Assembly (NCBI GenBank): GCA_902796595.1
Contig: CADBPM010000056.1
Location: 1-39,483 of the forward strand
From: an uncultured Lachnospiraceae bacterium
Lineage (GTDB): Bacteria > Bacillota > Clostridia > Lachnospirales > Lachnospiraceae
Direction of reading: 5' to 3'
DNA: 39,483 nt
This document shows, one piece after another, positions 16,105-25,257 of the stretch. The notes under the pieces were generated by a model. The model ran no database searches and was not told the origin of the DNA. It saw only the letters and a program-made list of their open reading frames with translations. Each line of letters begins with the position of its first letter. The stretch's first letter is position 1. The translations under genes were made by a program, and so were the position numbers.

Positions 16105-17328
16105 TCACATAAGCGGCTTTTTATTTTTGTAAAAACTGTAGATAGCATCATTTAACAATAACCATCCCTTTCCCCATGGATGCACTGCATCCGTTACAAC
16201 ATAAGGTTCATAATCATACTTTCCAAAATCCTGCAGTTTGACTCCCGATTCCTTTGCAATCTGGTGAATAATCTCATGGAAACCTTCTCTCTCATCTACC
16301 GACATTCCGGTATAATCGTACCAGTATCCATTCACAGGCTGCACTACAAGCTTAACTTCTATACCCTGCTCCTTGCATATCTGAAGGAAAAGCTCCAGAT
16401 CATAATATTCCTCTGATATAGTCATAGATTCGCCTTCATGCTTATCTTCAGATTCAAAATACAGGTTTCTAAAAGTCTTATTCCATTCACGATCACGCAT
16501 CATCATCTCATTTGAAGATTTTTTACGCGCCTGTCGGTTTGCCTTTCTCCAAAGCTTTACAAAGTCTTTCTTTTTTACAGGTGCTTTAATAGAAGACTTT
16601 TCCCTGTCGCAACTCTGACCGGCATATACCTTTGTAATGCTCTCCTTAAAGAGTTTATGCTTAAGCATTGCGATTCTAAGTGCACTGTTTTCCCGATCCT
16701 CTGCAAATCTTTCATAAAACCTGGCTGGAATAAGTGTAAACAGACTTTGGTCCTTATCAAGATAAACCTTATTATATAACTTCACTCTTTCCAAAGTCTT
16801 ATCATCATCTGAAAGAAGGGTATAGACCCTATCTGCAAGCTCTCTTTTTATCTCATCCGACAGAATTTTATTTTTAAGAAGCGAAATATACAGTGATTCC
16901 GAAAATCTCATCTGAAATGCACTCTTATTTACGCCCTCACCCTCAAACCATGACGGTGACAGTATAAGCACAGCCTTCTTGCTTTTAACACACTGTCCTA
17001 TGCCGCCCGCCGCAATTGCATGATTTAAGGTCTGCGAATAAGGCTGAGCGATAACCTGAACATCCATTTTATCAGGTGAGTACATATTGGCATAATAATA
17101 CTTACTTTTCTTAAGATGCCCGAATTCAGAAGAGCCAAACACTATCATGGTCTTATCATTGATATTTGACTTCAGTGCATCCGCCGAAGCATCCTTATAC
17201 CGGCTGTACCACCGGTTGAAATCCCCTGTAGCCGACTTAAAGCCCACCTTTTTACCCAAGACGTGCATTCCTGTAACTGTCGCCACAAACAGGATAAATG
17301 CCAGCAAAAAAGCCTGTAACCTTTTCAT
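16105..17328 (-). CDS. dltD: DltD, D-alanyl transfer protein of teichoic acid D-alanylation
   Basis: 407 residues with an N-terminal membrane anchor (about 7-25) and an extracytoplasmic SGNH/GDSL-like domain: FGSSEFGHL (nucleophile Ser), ILSPSWFEGEG and DAVHPWGKGW near the C-terminus (Asp/His of the catalytic set). DltD completes transfer of D-alanine to lipoteichoic acid at the outer face. Its ATG overlaps the dltC stop (ATGA), as expected for a coupled dlt operon. Confidence 0.95.
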   Translation of the reverse strand: MKRLQAFLLAFILFVATVTGMHVLGKKVGFKSATGDFNRWYSRYKDASADALKSNINDKTMIVFGSSEFGHLKKSKYYYANMYSPDKMDVQVIAQPYSQTLNHAIAAGGIGQCVKSKKAVLILSPSWFEGEGVNKSAFQMRFSESLYISLLKNKILSDEIKRELADRVYTLLSDDDKTLERVKLYNKVYLDKDQSLFTLIPARFYERFAEDRENSALRIAMLKHKLFKESITKVYAGQSCDREKSSIKAPVKKKDFVKLWRKANRQARKKSSNEMMMRDREWNKTFRNLYFESEDKHEGESMTISEEYYDLELFLQICKEQGIEVKLVVQPVNGYWYDYTGMSVDEREGFHEIIHQIAKESGVKLQDFGKYDYEPYVVTDAVHPWGKGWLLLNDAIYSFYKNKKPLM

Positions 17329-17564
17329 ACGCCTTCACTCTTCTTTGATACAATTTCAACGATCTTTCTCGGTGTGTCCATTTCCTCCCTTGAAAATTCG
17401 GTAGGTGCGATCACCACTCCAAGTTTATCCTCAATTTCAAAAAGAAGCTGCATATAGGCAAGAGAATCGACCAGCCCTTCCTCAACAATATTGATGTCTG
17501 GTTCTTCCTTTACTACCTCGTCCTCACAGATTTCTGCTAAAATATCAAGTACCTTTTCTTCCAT
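17325..17564 (-). CDS. dltC: DltC, D-alanyl carrier protein
   Basis: 79 residues, the normal size for a carrier protein. The phosphopantetheine attachment Ser is in LVDSLAYMQ (about residues 31-39). It carries D-alanine as a thioester from DltA to the membrane step by DltB. It sits 30 nt after dltB and overlaps dltD by 4 nt; the ribosome site AAGGAG is close to the start. Confidence 0.95.
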   Translation of the reverse strand: MEEKVLDILAEICEDEVVKEEPDINIVEEGLVDSLAYMQLLFEIEDKLGVVIAPTEFSREEMDTPRKIVEIVSKKSEGV

Positions 17565-17594
17565 TTTTTCTCCTTATTTTTCTCCTTGATCTTA

Positions 17595-18755
17595 TCATCC
17601 TAAATACGCTGACACCCTTCCTGAAAACAGGAAAAAACCTATCATTACAAGGTGAAATGTTATAAACCACTCCACGCATTTAAACCAAGTTTCCTTTTTG
17701 TGCTTTTTATAAAATTTCGATTTTTTCTGGTATACTTCTGTAAGCGAAAGCAAAAAACCATGATACAGCCCATAGGCTATATAATGCGGCTCACTTCCAT
17801 GCCAAAATCCCATGATCCCCATATTTATAAAAAAAACGATACTTGCTATAACAAGTCTGTTTTTAATAAGTCTCGTCTTCATTATGTCCATCGTGATACG
17901 TGAAAAGACAAAGTCTCTGAACCAGTGGGATAAAGTGATGTGCCACCTGTCCCAGAAGTCTTTCATGTCAAGACTTAAAAAAGGCTTATTAAAATTCTCC
18001 GGCATCTTAACACCAAATATATATGCAGCTCCGATAGCCATAAGTGAATATCCGGCAAAGTCAAAAAACAGGTAAAATCCGTATGTATACATATATATAA
18101 GCCCGCTTTTAAGCGTGACCTTCATGCCGTACCACTGCATCAGTTGGTAGAAAGCTGCTCCTAAGACATTCTTGTAAAGAACTCCCAAAAGAATCTTGTA
18201 TACGCCCTGTCCTGCCATTTCAAGGTAATCTGCCCTTGTGGGAATCTGTCTTATGTCTTTCTTAAAACGCTCGCTTCTGTCAATAGGTCCCGAGGTTATC
18301 GCAGGGAAGAATATCATAAGATATAAGTATTCAAAAACCCTTACCGAGTCGATCTGTTCATCATATATCTGAATTATCACCTGAGCCGTCTTGAATGTCA
18401 TGTAAGATATTCCAAGGAATCCAAATATATGTATTCCTCCCGCCAGTGGTGAAACAAATTTGTTAAGACACAGGGGCAATATAGAAAGCAGCAGGAAAAT
18501 GTAGTAAATACTCCGTTTTCTTCCCGTCTTTGCCCTGATCTTAAGAAAAGCCAAAGCCAAAAGATATTCTCCGGCTAAATATGTGATCAGAAAAAATAAC
18601 GCCGCCTTATTTGCCCCCATCGAGCACCAGATGAAAAATAACGACACCAACAAGCCGTAAACGCAGATCCTTCTTTCAAAAAAGCCAAGTAAAAATGCAG
18701 GGATCGACAACAGAATAAGGCAAACAAAAAAACTATTATCCACAAACAGCTGCAT
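17595..18755 (-). CDS. dltB: DltB, MBOAT-family D-alanine transfer protein
   Basis: 386 residues with about ten membrane helices and the MBOAT signatures: FWDRWHITLSHWFRDFVF and the catalytic His region GFWHGSEPHYIAYGLYHG near the C-terminus. DltB moves D-alanine from DltC across the membrane. Its ATG overlaps the dltA stop by 1 nt (TAATG). Confidence 0.95.
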   Translation of the reverse strand: MQLFVDNSFFVCLILLSIPAFLLGFFERRICVYGLLVSLFFIWCSMGANKAALFFLITYLAGEYLLALAFLKIRAKTGRKRSIYYIFLLLSILPLCLNKFVSPLAGGIHIFGFLGISYMTFKTAQVIIQIYDEQIDSVRVFEYLYLMIFFPAITSGPIDRSERFKKDIRQIPTRADYLEMAGQGVYKILLGVLYKNVLGAAFYQLMQWYGMKVTLKSGLIYMYTYGFYLFFDFAGYSLMAIGAAYIFGVKMPENFNKPFLSLDMKDFWDRWHITLSHWFRDFVFSRITMDIMKTRLIKNRLVIASIVFFINMGIMGFWHGSEPHYIAYGLYHGFLLSLTEVYQKKSKFYKKHKKETWFKCVEWFITFHLVMIGFFLFSGRVSAYLG

Positions 18756-20272
18756 TACAACATACTCTCCAATTTCTTTCTATCAAGCTTCCCATTAAGC
18801 GTCATTGGAAACTCATTTAAAAGGATCACCTTCTTAGGCACCATATACGCCGGAAGTCTGTTGCCAAGTTCTCTCCTTATTGCCTTTCTCCTGTTATAAG
18901 AGGTATCTATCTCCGGCTTTTGCAAGATAAAAGCAGCTAGAGAATTTATCTTTCCATCTTTCTTTTCAGTTATTACAGCCGCCTCATCAACATCCTTAAG
19001 ACCTGCAAGATTCTTTTCAATATCCCCAAGCTCTATTCTGTAACCATGCAGTTTGATCTGATCATCTGCCCTTCCGCTCACATACACACAGCCGTCTTCA
19101 TTAACATAACCAAGGTCTCCCGTCTTATAGGCTCGATTTCCAGCTGTATCCATGTAAAAATGCTTCTTAGTCTGTTCTTCATTTTTAAAATAGCCTAAGG
19201 AAAGTGTGTTGCCTGTGATGACAAGCTCTCCCCTTTCACCAGCAGAAAGCCTCCCTCCTTCTTTATCTATCGCATACATTCCGCTTCCTGCTTTCACATA
19301 CCCGACCGGAAGCATTTCCTCTTCATTTATGATTTCTTCTGTTATCTTGACAGCAGTGATACATACAGTAGTTTCTGTCGGTCCATAAGTATTGATGATA
19401 TCAGTATAAGGAAACCTTGAGATCAATTTCAACGCAAGCTGCCTTGTAAGTGTTTCTCCGCAAAAAAGGAACTTTTTTATTTCTGGCAGATTTTCCCCGT
19501 TAAACTTCTCATTTCCAAGACAAAGCTCCGCAAAGGACGGCGTTGAAACCCAGTAATTCACTTTATTTTTCTTTAAATAATCCACTGTTTTTTCGAGGTT
19601 TTCCGTCATTTTCCTGTTTAAACATACCACCGTAGACCCTGTAGCAAGACCGGTGTATGTATCCATGACAGAAAGGTCAAATGAAAACGGCGCCTGATTC
19701 ATAAAAATGCCGCTCTTGTTTTCAACAAGTGTCTCTGCCCAATCAAGATAGTTTTCAAGATTTCTCGTAGTTATCTGAACTCCCTTAGGCTTACCGGTAC
19801 TGCCTGAAGTAAATATCATATAGTGTATATCATCCTTTTTGTTCTCATATTTACTGTCCGGATCTGTAAGTCCGTATGAGATCGCACATTTTAATATTGT
19901 GCATATCTTCTCTCTGTCGATGATATCAATATCCCCGGTCTCAAAAGATGGAAGCTCCGTAAAAAAAGCCACGGGACTGTTCACTGTTTCAAGAATATCC
20001 CTTATCCTTTTTTCAGGCATATTGGTATCCATCGGCACATAAGCGTGACCGCTTCTTACACATGCAAGGAAGCAGACAAGCATAAAAGAATTTTTATGCC
20101 CATATACCGGTATAGGAAGCTTCGGACCGATACTGCTCTTTTCTATCCACTTCGCAAGAACTCCCGACCTGTACCAAAGCTGTCCATAGGTTATAAACTC
20201 ATCTTCAAAAACAAAAGCTTTTTTCTCCGGCTCTCTTTTAGCCGTTTCTCTTATTCTATCAAGTATATTCAT
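18755..20272 (-). CDS. dltA: DltA, D-alanine--D-alanyl carrier protein ligase
   Basis: 505 residues, the usual length. Adenylation motifs in order: FTSGSTGKPKGV (about 154-165), INTYGPTETTV, YKTGDLGYV, SGRADDQIKLHGYRIELGDIE and the C-terminal NGKLDRKKL with the catalytic Lys. DltA activates D-alanine with ATP and loads it on DltC. It is the first gene of dltABCD. No separate dltX-like small ORF is visible upstream. Confidence 0.96.
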   Translation of the reverse strand: MNILDRIRETAKREPEKKAFVFEDEFITYGQLWYRSGVLAKWIEKSSIGPKLPIPVYGHKNSFMLVCFLACVRSGHAYVPMDTNMPEKRIRDILETVNSPVAFFTELPSFETGDIDIIDREKICTILKCAISYGLTDPDSKYENKKDDIHYMIFTSGSTGKPKGVQITTRNLENYLDWAETLVENKSGIFMNQAPFSFDLSVMDTYTGLATGSTVVCLNRKMTENLEKTVDYLKKNKVNYWVSTPSFAELCLGNEKFNGENLPEIKKFLFCGETLTRQLALKLISRFPYTDIINTYGPTETTVCITAVKITEEIINEEEMLPVGYVKAGSGMYAIDKEGGRLSAGERGELVITGNTLSLGYFKNEEQTKKHFYMDTAGNRAYKTGDLGYVNEDGCVYVSGRADDQIKLHGYRIELGDIEKNLAGLKDVDEAAVITEKKDGKINSLAAFILQKPEIDTSYNRRKAIRRELGNRLPAYMVPKKVILLNEFPMTLNGKLDRKKLESML

Positions 20273-20345
20273 ATTTTCTCCTTATCGCAGGCATTATGCC
20301 ACCGGTATCGCGCCTGCAGCATCATCGGTAAAGATTCGTCTTTTT

Positions 20346-20413
20346 CTTAAGACATCTTGATGATACACCCCTATCCTTAACAGTCTCTAAAAGAGTTCTT
20401 AACAATTCTTAAA
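20346..20413 (-). promoter_or_regulatory. dlt upstream region with phased GTTAAG sites
   Basis: On the minus strand TTTAAG and GTTAAG (20408-20413, 20398-20403) are 10 bp apart, GTTAAG recurs 22 bp further (20376-20381), and CTTAAG is 30 bp beyond (20346-20351). This helical phasing suits an OmpR-type regulator such as the one encoded after dltD. A possible -10 is TATCAT (minus strand, about 20361-20366), with no good -35, as in activator-dependent promoters. Confidence 0.45.
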
Positions 20414-20432
20414 TGCCTGCCTAAAGAAAGAA

Positions 20433-20468
20433 AAAACCTGCCGGAAGTATAGCCTCCATGCAGGTTTT
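20433..20468 (-). terminator. Terminator after the alarmone synthetase gene
   Basis: A 9 bp stem, AAAACCTGC/GCAGGTTTT with an 18 nt loop that itself can pair, lies just past the relQ-like stop and before the dltA promoter region. A T-run follows on the minus strand. Confidence 0.7.
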
Positions 20469-20484
20469 CGTAAATTTCAATATT

Positions 20485-21210
20485 TTATTTTTTTCTCATT
20501 TCCATCTTATCTCTTGCAAGCTGCATTCTCTTATCAAGTTCAGCAGAAGCATAAGCGCAATCGGTAAGTTCATCACCTATCTCTCTTACAAGTTCATCCG
20601 GAAGGTTCTTCTTATACCTAAGTTTATGCTCAAGACTCGCCCAAAAGTCCATAGCGATAGTTCTAAGCTGAACCTCAACAAACATCATTTTTTTGCCTTT
20701 TTCCGTAAAAATAGGAGTCCTCACTATAAGATGCAGGCTTCTGTAACCTGTAGCCTTTGGATTCTTTATGTAGTCCCTTACTTCAATCAGTTCCACATCA
20801 TCCTGCGCAAGAAAATAGTCGGCAATCTTATATATATCATCTATAAAAGAGCAGATAACCCTGACACCTGCAATATCCCTTATATTTTCCTCAATTGACT
20901 GCAAACTTATTTCAATATTCTTTCTGTCCATCTTTTTTAAGATGCTTTCAGGACTTTTTATCCTTACCTTAATAGCCTCTATTGGATTTGAGTCATATCT
21001 TACAGAAAATCTTTCATTAAGAACCTTAAACTTGGTTTCTGTCTCATATGCTGCACACCTGTAATTTGCAAAAAATTCTCTGACAACTACAGTCCTTTCA
21101 TCCAGAATATCAATAAAATCGCTTAATGTATTCTGTGCTCCCAGAAGCTCCAGTCCAGTTTCCATCTCTTCAAGGCTAAGTTCATTGCTATTATTTTCAT
21201 TATCATTCAT
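20485..21210 (-). CDS. relQ: Small alarmone synthetase (RelQ/SAS1 type GTP pyrophosphokinase)
   Basis: 241 residues holding only the RelA/SpoT synthetase domain: RDIAGVRVICSF (about 113-124), YIKNPKATGYRSLHLIV (about 147-163) and the catalytic stretch FVEVQLRTIAMDFWASLEHKL (Glu, Gln, His). There is no HD hydrolase or ACT/TGS part. Length and motifs fit the RelQ (YjbM) group that makes (p)ppGpp and is often tetrameric. The N-terminal 25 residues are acidic and Asn-rich. GGAAGGGG precedes the ATG. It lies 47 nt after the PqqD-like gene, so co-transcription with that pair is possible. Confidence 0.9.
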   Translation of the reverse strand: MNDNENNSNELSLEEMETGLELLGAQNTLSDFIDILDERTVVVREFFANYRCAAYETETKFKVLNERFSVRYDSNPIEAIKVRIKSPESILKKMDRKNIEISLQSIEENIRDIAGVRVICSFIDDIYKIADYFLAQDDVELIEVRDYIKNPKATGYRSLHLIVRTPIFTEKGKKMMFVEVQLRTIAMDFWASLEHKLRYKKNLPDELVREIGDELTDCAYASAELDKRMQLARDKMEMRKK

Positions 21211-21257
21211 ATATATAAGCCCCTTCCCAATACTGGATCATTTAAACCAGAAAACCT

Positions 21258-21635
21258 CTACTCCGCCGACTTCTTCCACCTTATAAAATCATAGCTTTCA
21301 ACAATCTCAAAAAACTTAAGCAATCTTTCATAAAGAGGGTTTACCTTCTCTTTGAAATGCTCTGACACCCTCTCTGCTATATTCTCAATGTCGGCATTTC
21401 CATCTATCGTCTGCCAGATAAAGCTGCCAACTTCGTCAAGATGAATATACGAAACTCTTGGCTTTTTTAAAAGCTTCTGAGCTATAAAGTTCATGATTCC
21501 CTTATTCTCAACTGCAAGAGTCACGATACCCTTCTCATCGACCGACTGACTATATATTTTTTCCGTTACAACAGGGACATACACTTTATACTTTTCTATG
21601 ATTTCCTTATAAGAATGTCTTTTTTTATCGTTCAC
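21258..21635 (-). CDS. PqqD-like peptide-binding protein
   Basis: 125 residues. The second half has the PqqD fold pattern: SYIHLDEVGSFIWQTIDG, then IENIAERVSEHF and LYERLLKFFEIVESYDFIRW (about 55-120). PqqD proteins normally bind the precursor peptide of a modified peptide and hand it to a radical SAM enzyme; no such enzyme or precursor is near. It starts with GTG, whose bases overlap the OPT stop (GTGA), so it is translationally coupled to the transporter. The first 40 residues are Lys-rich and lack a match I recognise. Its partner may be the OPT protein or its cargo; that is inference. Confidence 0.7.
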   Translation of the reverse strand: MNDKKRHSYKEIIEKYKVYVPVVTEKIYSQSVDEKGIVTLAVENKGIMNFIAQKLLKKPRVSYIHLDEVGSFIWQTIDGNADIENIAERVSEHFKEKVNPLYERLLKFFEIVESYDFIRWKKSAE

Positions 21636-23560
21636 CTTTTGGTTCTCCGCCTGAATACAAACTTAAACACCAGCCCTATCATGATCAAAAAAGCTATTAT
21701 AGAAACTATTGTCCCACTAACAGACGAATAATTCAATACCTTCGAAAGATCAATAAATTTTGCAAAACCACCGACGGCAAGAAGTGCGATAACTATGCCG
21801 ACAAGCCCTTCTCCTGCGATCATTCCTGAACAATAAAGGATTCCTCTGCTTGAAGATGACTCTTTTTCTCTTTCACTGCCATATTTCTTATTTTCAACAA
21901 TATACCTTACAAAACCACCCGCCATAATACAAGCGCTGAGCTGTATAGGAAGATAGATTCCTACCGCAAATGGCAAAACGGTGATTCCTGCTATTTCGGC
22001 ACAGATTGAAATTGCAGCCCCCGAAAAAACCAGTGCCCATGGAAGCTTTCCTCCCATTACACCCTCGACTATCATTTTCATAAGTACAGCCTGCGGTGCC
22101 GAAAATATATCGGTACCATATCCACCTACACTGTCAAATAAGAATAAAACCGCACTTATACTGAAAGAGGCTATTATCACCCCCAATATCTCACCATACT
22201 GTTGCTTAACAGGCGTAGCACCAACAAGGTAGCCTGTTTTAAGATCCTGAGAGATATCTCCTGAAATAGCACAGACTATACAGATTATCGTTCCGATCGT
22301 AATTGCTGCCTTCATTCCTGGCTCGTTTATTTTTCCAATCATTTTTAAAAACACTGTAGCAAACAGCAAAGTTGCAATAGTCATACCGGAGACAGGATTA
22401 TTTGAAGAACCTACAAGCCCTACCATCCTTGCTGAAACAGCCGCAAAAAAATAGCTTACAAGAACAATAATAATTGCACCGACAATGCCGATCGGGATTG
22501 TTGGTACGATTGCTATAAAGAGCGTTATCAATCCTATTACAGCAACAATAACCTTAGTGCTCATATCCTTTTCTGTTCTGGTTATATTTTCACTTTTATT
22601 GCTTATAAAATGAATAAAAGAATCTTTGAATATCCTTATGATCACAGGAAAAATCTTGATAAAAGAAATAAGACCTCCCGCTGCAAGCGCACCTGCTCCG
22701 ATATATCTGATATAGGTAGACCATATCATGTCTACACCGCCTTTTGCAAAAAGCTCCGCAATCACCTCTGTCCCTGGATAAATTGTGGCATCCGAACCAA
22801 ATAAAACTATTAAAGGTATAAGAACAAGCCACGAAACAAGACCACCTGCAAAAATATATGAAGACATTTTAGGGCCGCATATATAGCCGACTGAAAAAAC
22901 CGCCGGATTTATCTGCGTCCCGATTCTTCCCTTATACATTCCAAGCCCGTCAGCGGGACTGTTTATTTCAGCAGGAATAACTTTAACCCCATCCGTCAAA
23001 AATTTAAAGACTGCCGCTATACCTGCCCCTGCAAAAACCGTAGATGCCTTCGAGCCGCCCTTTTCTCCTGCAATAAGAACTTCTGCACATGCCTCCCCCT
23101 CAGGATATGGCAGGATCGAATGTTCCTTTACTATAAGTGCATTTCTCAAAGGAATCATAAAGAAGACTCCAAGCAGACCTCCAATTATACAGATAGCTAC
23201 GATCTCAAAGAATTCAGGTTTATCCATCCTTCCTTCTTTCGCCCACAAAAAGATTGCCGGCAGTGTAAAAATCGCCCCCGCAGCAAGAGATTCTCCCGAA
23301 GAACCGACCGTCTGAACAAAATTGCTTTCGAGGATAGATTCCTTCTGCATAGCCCCTCTGAAAATTCCCATAGATATAACAGCCGCAGGCACCGACGCTG
23401 AAATAGTCATACCTACTCTGATACCAAGATATGCATTGGCAGCACCGAAAACAACAGCAAGTATCAGCCCCATTAAAACTGATATCGCTGTCATTTCCGG
23501 AACTATCTTTTCTGATGGAACAAACGGTCTGAAATTTGATTTCTTTTGATCATCTGACAT
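21632..23560 (-). CDS. OPT-family oligopeptide transporter
   Basis: 642 residues with about 14-16 membrane helices. The N-terminus is FRPFVPSEKIVPEMTAISVL, then GAANAYLGIRVGMTISASVPAAV, the OPT hallmark. Later marks are LPYPEGEACAEVL, SSNNPVSGMTIATLL and GDISQDLKTGYLVGATPVKQQ. Proton-coupled OPT members take up small peptides or metal-chelate complexes; this bacterial branch is poorly defined for substrate. The stop overlaps the start of the PqqD-like gene. Confidence 0.93.
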   Translation of the reverse strand: MSDDQKKSNFRPFVPSEKIVPEMTAISVLMGLILAVVFGAANAYLGIRVGMTISASVPAAVISMGIFRGAMQKESILESNFVQTVGSSGESLAAGAIFTLPAIFLWAKEGRMDKPEFFEIVAICIIGGLLGVFFMIPLRNALIVKEHSILPYPEGEACAEVLIAGEKGGSKASTVFAGAGIAAVFKFLTDGVKVIPAEINSPADGLGMYKGRIGTQINPAVFSVGYICGPKMSSYIFAGGLVSWLVLIPLIVLFGSDATIYPGTEVIAELFAKGGVDMIWSTYIRYIGAGALAAGGLISFIKIFPVIIRIFKDSFIHFISNKSENITRTEKDMSTKVIVAVIGLITLFIAIVPTIPIGIVGAIIIVLVSYFFAAVSARMVGLVGSSNNPVSGMTIATLLFATVFLKMIGKINEPGMKAAITIGTIICIVCAISGDISQDLKTGYLVGATPVKQQYGEILGVIIASFSISAVLFLFDSVGGYGTDIFSAPQAVLMKMIVEGVMGGKLPWALVFSGAAISICAEIAGITVLPFAVGIYLPIQLSACIMAGGFVRYIVENKKYGSEREKESSSSRGILYCSGMIAGEGLVGIVIALLAVGGFAKFIDLSKVLNYSSVSGTIVSIIAFLIMIGLVFKFVFRRRTKR

Positions 23561-23688
23561 ATATACTATGACCTCATTTTTATTTCCTGACTCTTATACT
23601 TCTCAAACCCTTTAAAGTACTACAAAATCACCCTCTAAGTTTACCACAAAATCTTATAGATTTAAAGTATTTTCATTAATATATAAAT

Positions 23689-23717
23689 ATATTAAAGGTC
23701 ACTGCCTAAACTTACAA
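23689..23717 (-). promoter_or_regulatory. Probable OPT promoter
   Basis: On the minus strand TTGTAA (23712-23717), a 17 bp spacer and TAATAT (23689-23694), about 130 bp before the OPT start. The leader between them is AT-rich with no clear fold. The promoter lies right next to repeat copy B. Confidence 0.5.
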
Positions 23718-23727
23718 TAAGCAAAGT

Positions 23728-23846
23728 ATCGTAAACGAAATAAGTAATTTCGTTTACGATAAACGTCGCCGAGAATTACTGCTGGATAGACTTGCTCTAT
23801 CCGCAATTATTTTCTTCGCTTACTATAAATAATTGCGGATAAAGCT
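23728..23846 (+). repeat. Dispersed structured repeat, copy B
   Basis: Core 23728-23829, opposite in orientation to copies A, C and D. It has a near-perfect TATCGTAAACGAAAT/ATTTCGTTTACGATA palindrome and the GGATAG/CTATCC hairpin. Its plus-strand frame runs IVNEISNFVYDKRRRE to LALSAIIFFAYYK and a stop, almost identical to copy C. A further 19 nt arm (AAATAATTGCGGATAAAGC, 23828-23846) repeats part of the element inverted, with one mismatch. The stretch 23561-23893 holds only this repeat, the OPT promoter and the guaD terminator. Confidence 0.85.
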
Positions 23847-23855
23847 TGCCGCCAT

Positions 23856-23895
23856 AAAATAATTAAACCTCGCTTACGCGAGGTTTAATTATTTT
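23856..23895 (-). terminator. Terminator after guanine deaminase
   Basis: A perfect 18 bp stem with a TTAC loop (23856-23873, 23878-23895). Its promoter-proximal arm overlaps the guaD stop codon, and it ends in TTATTTTAT on the minus strand. Confidence 0.85.
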
Positions 23896-25171
23896 ATACG
23901 ATCTTTCTTCCCATAACATACTTTGCTTCAACCAGACATCTTTCTGAAAGATAAACTGCCCGCTCAAGCCTTTCAGTAAGACTTAGACACTGACCTGCAA
24001 GAGCACTTGAATCGTCAATAACAAGCAAATCCGCATCAAACCCATTTATAAAGCTGCCTACCTTGCCAAAATACGAACCGCCACCGACTGTTGCCATATA
24101 AAAGGTCTCTGCAAAGGATAGCGGTTTTACGCCCTTATCCTTCATTCTCCAGTACATATTGGATGATTGAAGTGCCAGTACAAGCTGAGATGGCATAGAT
24201 AAAGACTCTCCCGCTCCTATATCTGTACCGATCCCGATATTTAAACCAGCTCTCAGATACTTTGCGGCGGGTGCGATCCCGGATGCAAGATTAAGATTTG
24301 ACCCCGGACAATGGGCTATAAATGTACCCTTTTCCTTAAGCATTTCAACCTCATCATCCTGAAGGTAAACACAATGCGCCATTACAGAAGGATGCGTTTC
24401 GTTCTGAAGACTGCCAAATCTCCTGTATGCATCGGTATATCCCGCTGCAGCCGGTACAAGCTCTCTTACTAAAGCGATCTCTCCCGGATTTTCGCAAAGA
24501 TGAGACTGTATCCTTAAGCCGAATTCTTCTGCGAGCTTCGATAAGCCTTCCATAAGTTCATCTGAGCAGGAAGGAATGAATCTTGGCGTTACAACAGGGC
24601 TTGTCCTCTTATATCTGTCCTTTGTTTCCTCAATCCATTTTCTGGTATCTTTGAGAGCCGTTTTGGCATCCTCTTCCACAAGATCTTCGCCGCCATCCCT
24701 GTCCATGTTGACTCTGCCGACCATTGTGACAAGTCCGGTAGCTTCAAGCTTATCCATGAGCATTTCCGTTGCCTTCGTATGAAGCGATGCAAAAATAACT
24801 GCTCTTGTAGTCCAGCCGTATAAAATATCCGACGCAAACAAGTCATACATTCCGTCTGCATATTCTTCATTTGAAAATTTTGCTTCTTCCGGAAATGTAT
24901 ATTTTTTTAGCCAATCCATCAGCTCGGCATCCATACCAAGTCCTCTGATACCATACTGTGGAGCATGCGTATGCAGGTCTGTCATTCCGGGAATTATAAG
25001 CTTATTTCCGAAATCAGTCACACTAACACCCTTGTACTCTTCCGGCAGCTTGCTGAAAGTCCCCTTCACCTTGCCATCTTCTATAACAAGATAACCGTTT
25101 TCTAATGCAGCAAGTTTATTTGCACTTTCAGACCAGACAAGCTGACCTTTTATTATCTGAACATTACTCAT
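23894..25171 (-). CDS. guaD: Guanine deaminase
   Basis: 425 residues of the amidohydrolase superfamily. Metal ligands: HTH in GMTDLHTHAPQYG (about 66-78), SHLCEN, the MAHCVYL His, and D in GIGTDIGAG. The set HTHAPQY with FPEEAKF is typical of guanine deaminase. It converts guanine to xanthine and ammonia, for purine salvage or nitrogen supply. The start at 25171 has GGAGG 7 nt upstream; eight more codons are open but lack a ribosome site. It has its own promoter and terminator. Confidence 0.93.
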   Translation of the reverse strand: MSNVQIIKGQLVWSESANKLAALENGYLVIEDGKVKGTFSKLPEEYKGVSVTDFGNKLIIPGMTDLHTHAPQYGIRGLGMDAELMDWLKKYTFPEEAKFSNEEYADGMYDLFASDILYGWTTRAVIFASLHTKATEMLMDKLEATGLVTMVGRVNMDRDGGEDLVEEDAKTALKDTRKWIEETKDRYKRTSPVVTPRFIPSCSDELMEGLSKLAEEFGLRIQSHLCENPGEIALVRELVPAAAGYTDAYRRFGSLQNETHPSVMAHCVYLQDDEVEMLKEKGTFIAHCPGSNLNLASGIAPAAKYLRAGLNIGIGTDIGAGESLSMPSQLVLALQSSNMYWRMKDKGVKPLSFAETFYMATVGGGSYFGKVGSFINGFDADLLVIDDSSALAGQCLSLTERLERAVYLSERCLVEAKYVMGRKIV

Positions 25172-25228
25172 ATATATTCCTCCGCAAGTATTCATAAATC
25201 CAACTTATATATTTAATCTACGTACCTT

Positions 25229-25257
25229 ATAATACTATGATTCAGCCCATTTGTCAA
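25229..25257 (-). promoter_or_regulatory. guaD promoter
   Basis: Minus strand TTGACA (25252-25257), 17 bp, TATTAT (25229-25234), about 58 bp before the chosen guaD start. No purine riboswitch fold is visible in this short leader. Confidence 0.75.

Noticed and set aside
20273..20432. dltX-like small gene upstream of dltA
   Set aside because: Minus-strand frames hold only very short ORFs without ribosome sites; the region is regulatory.
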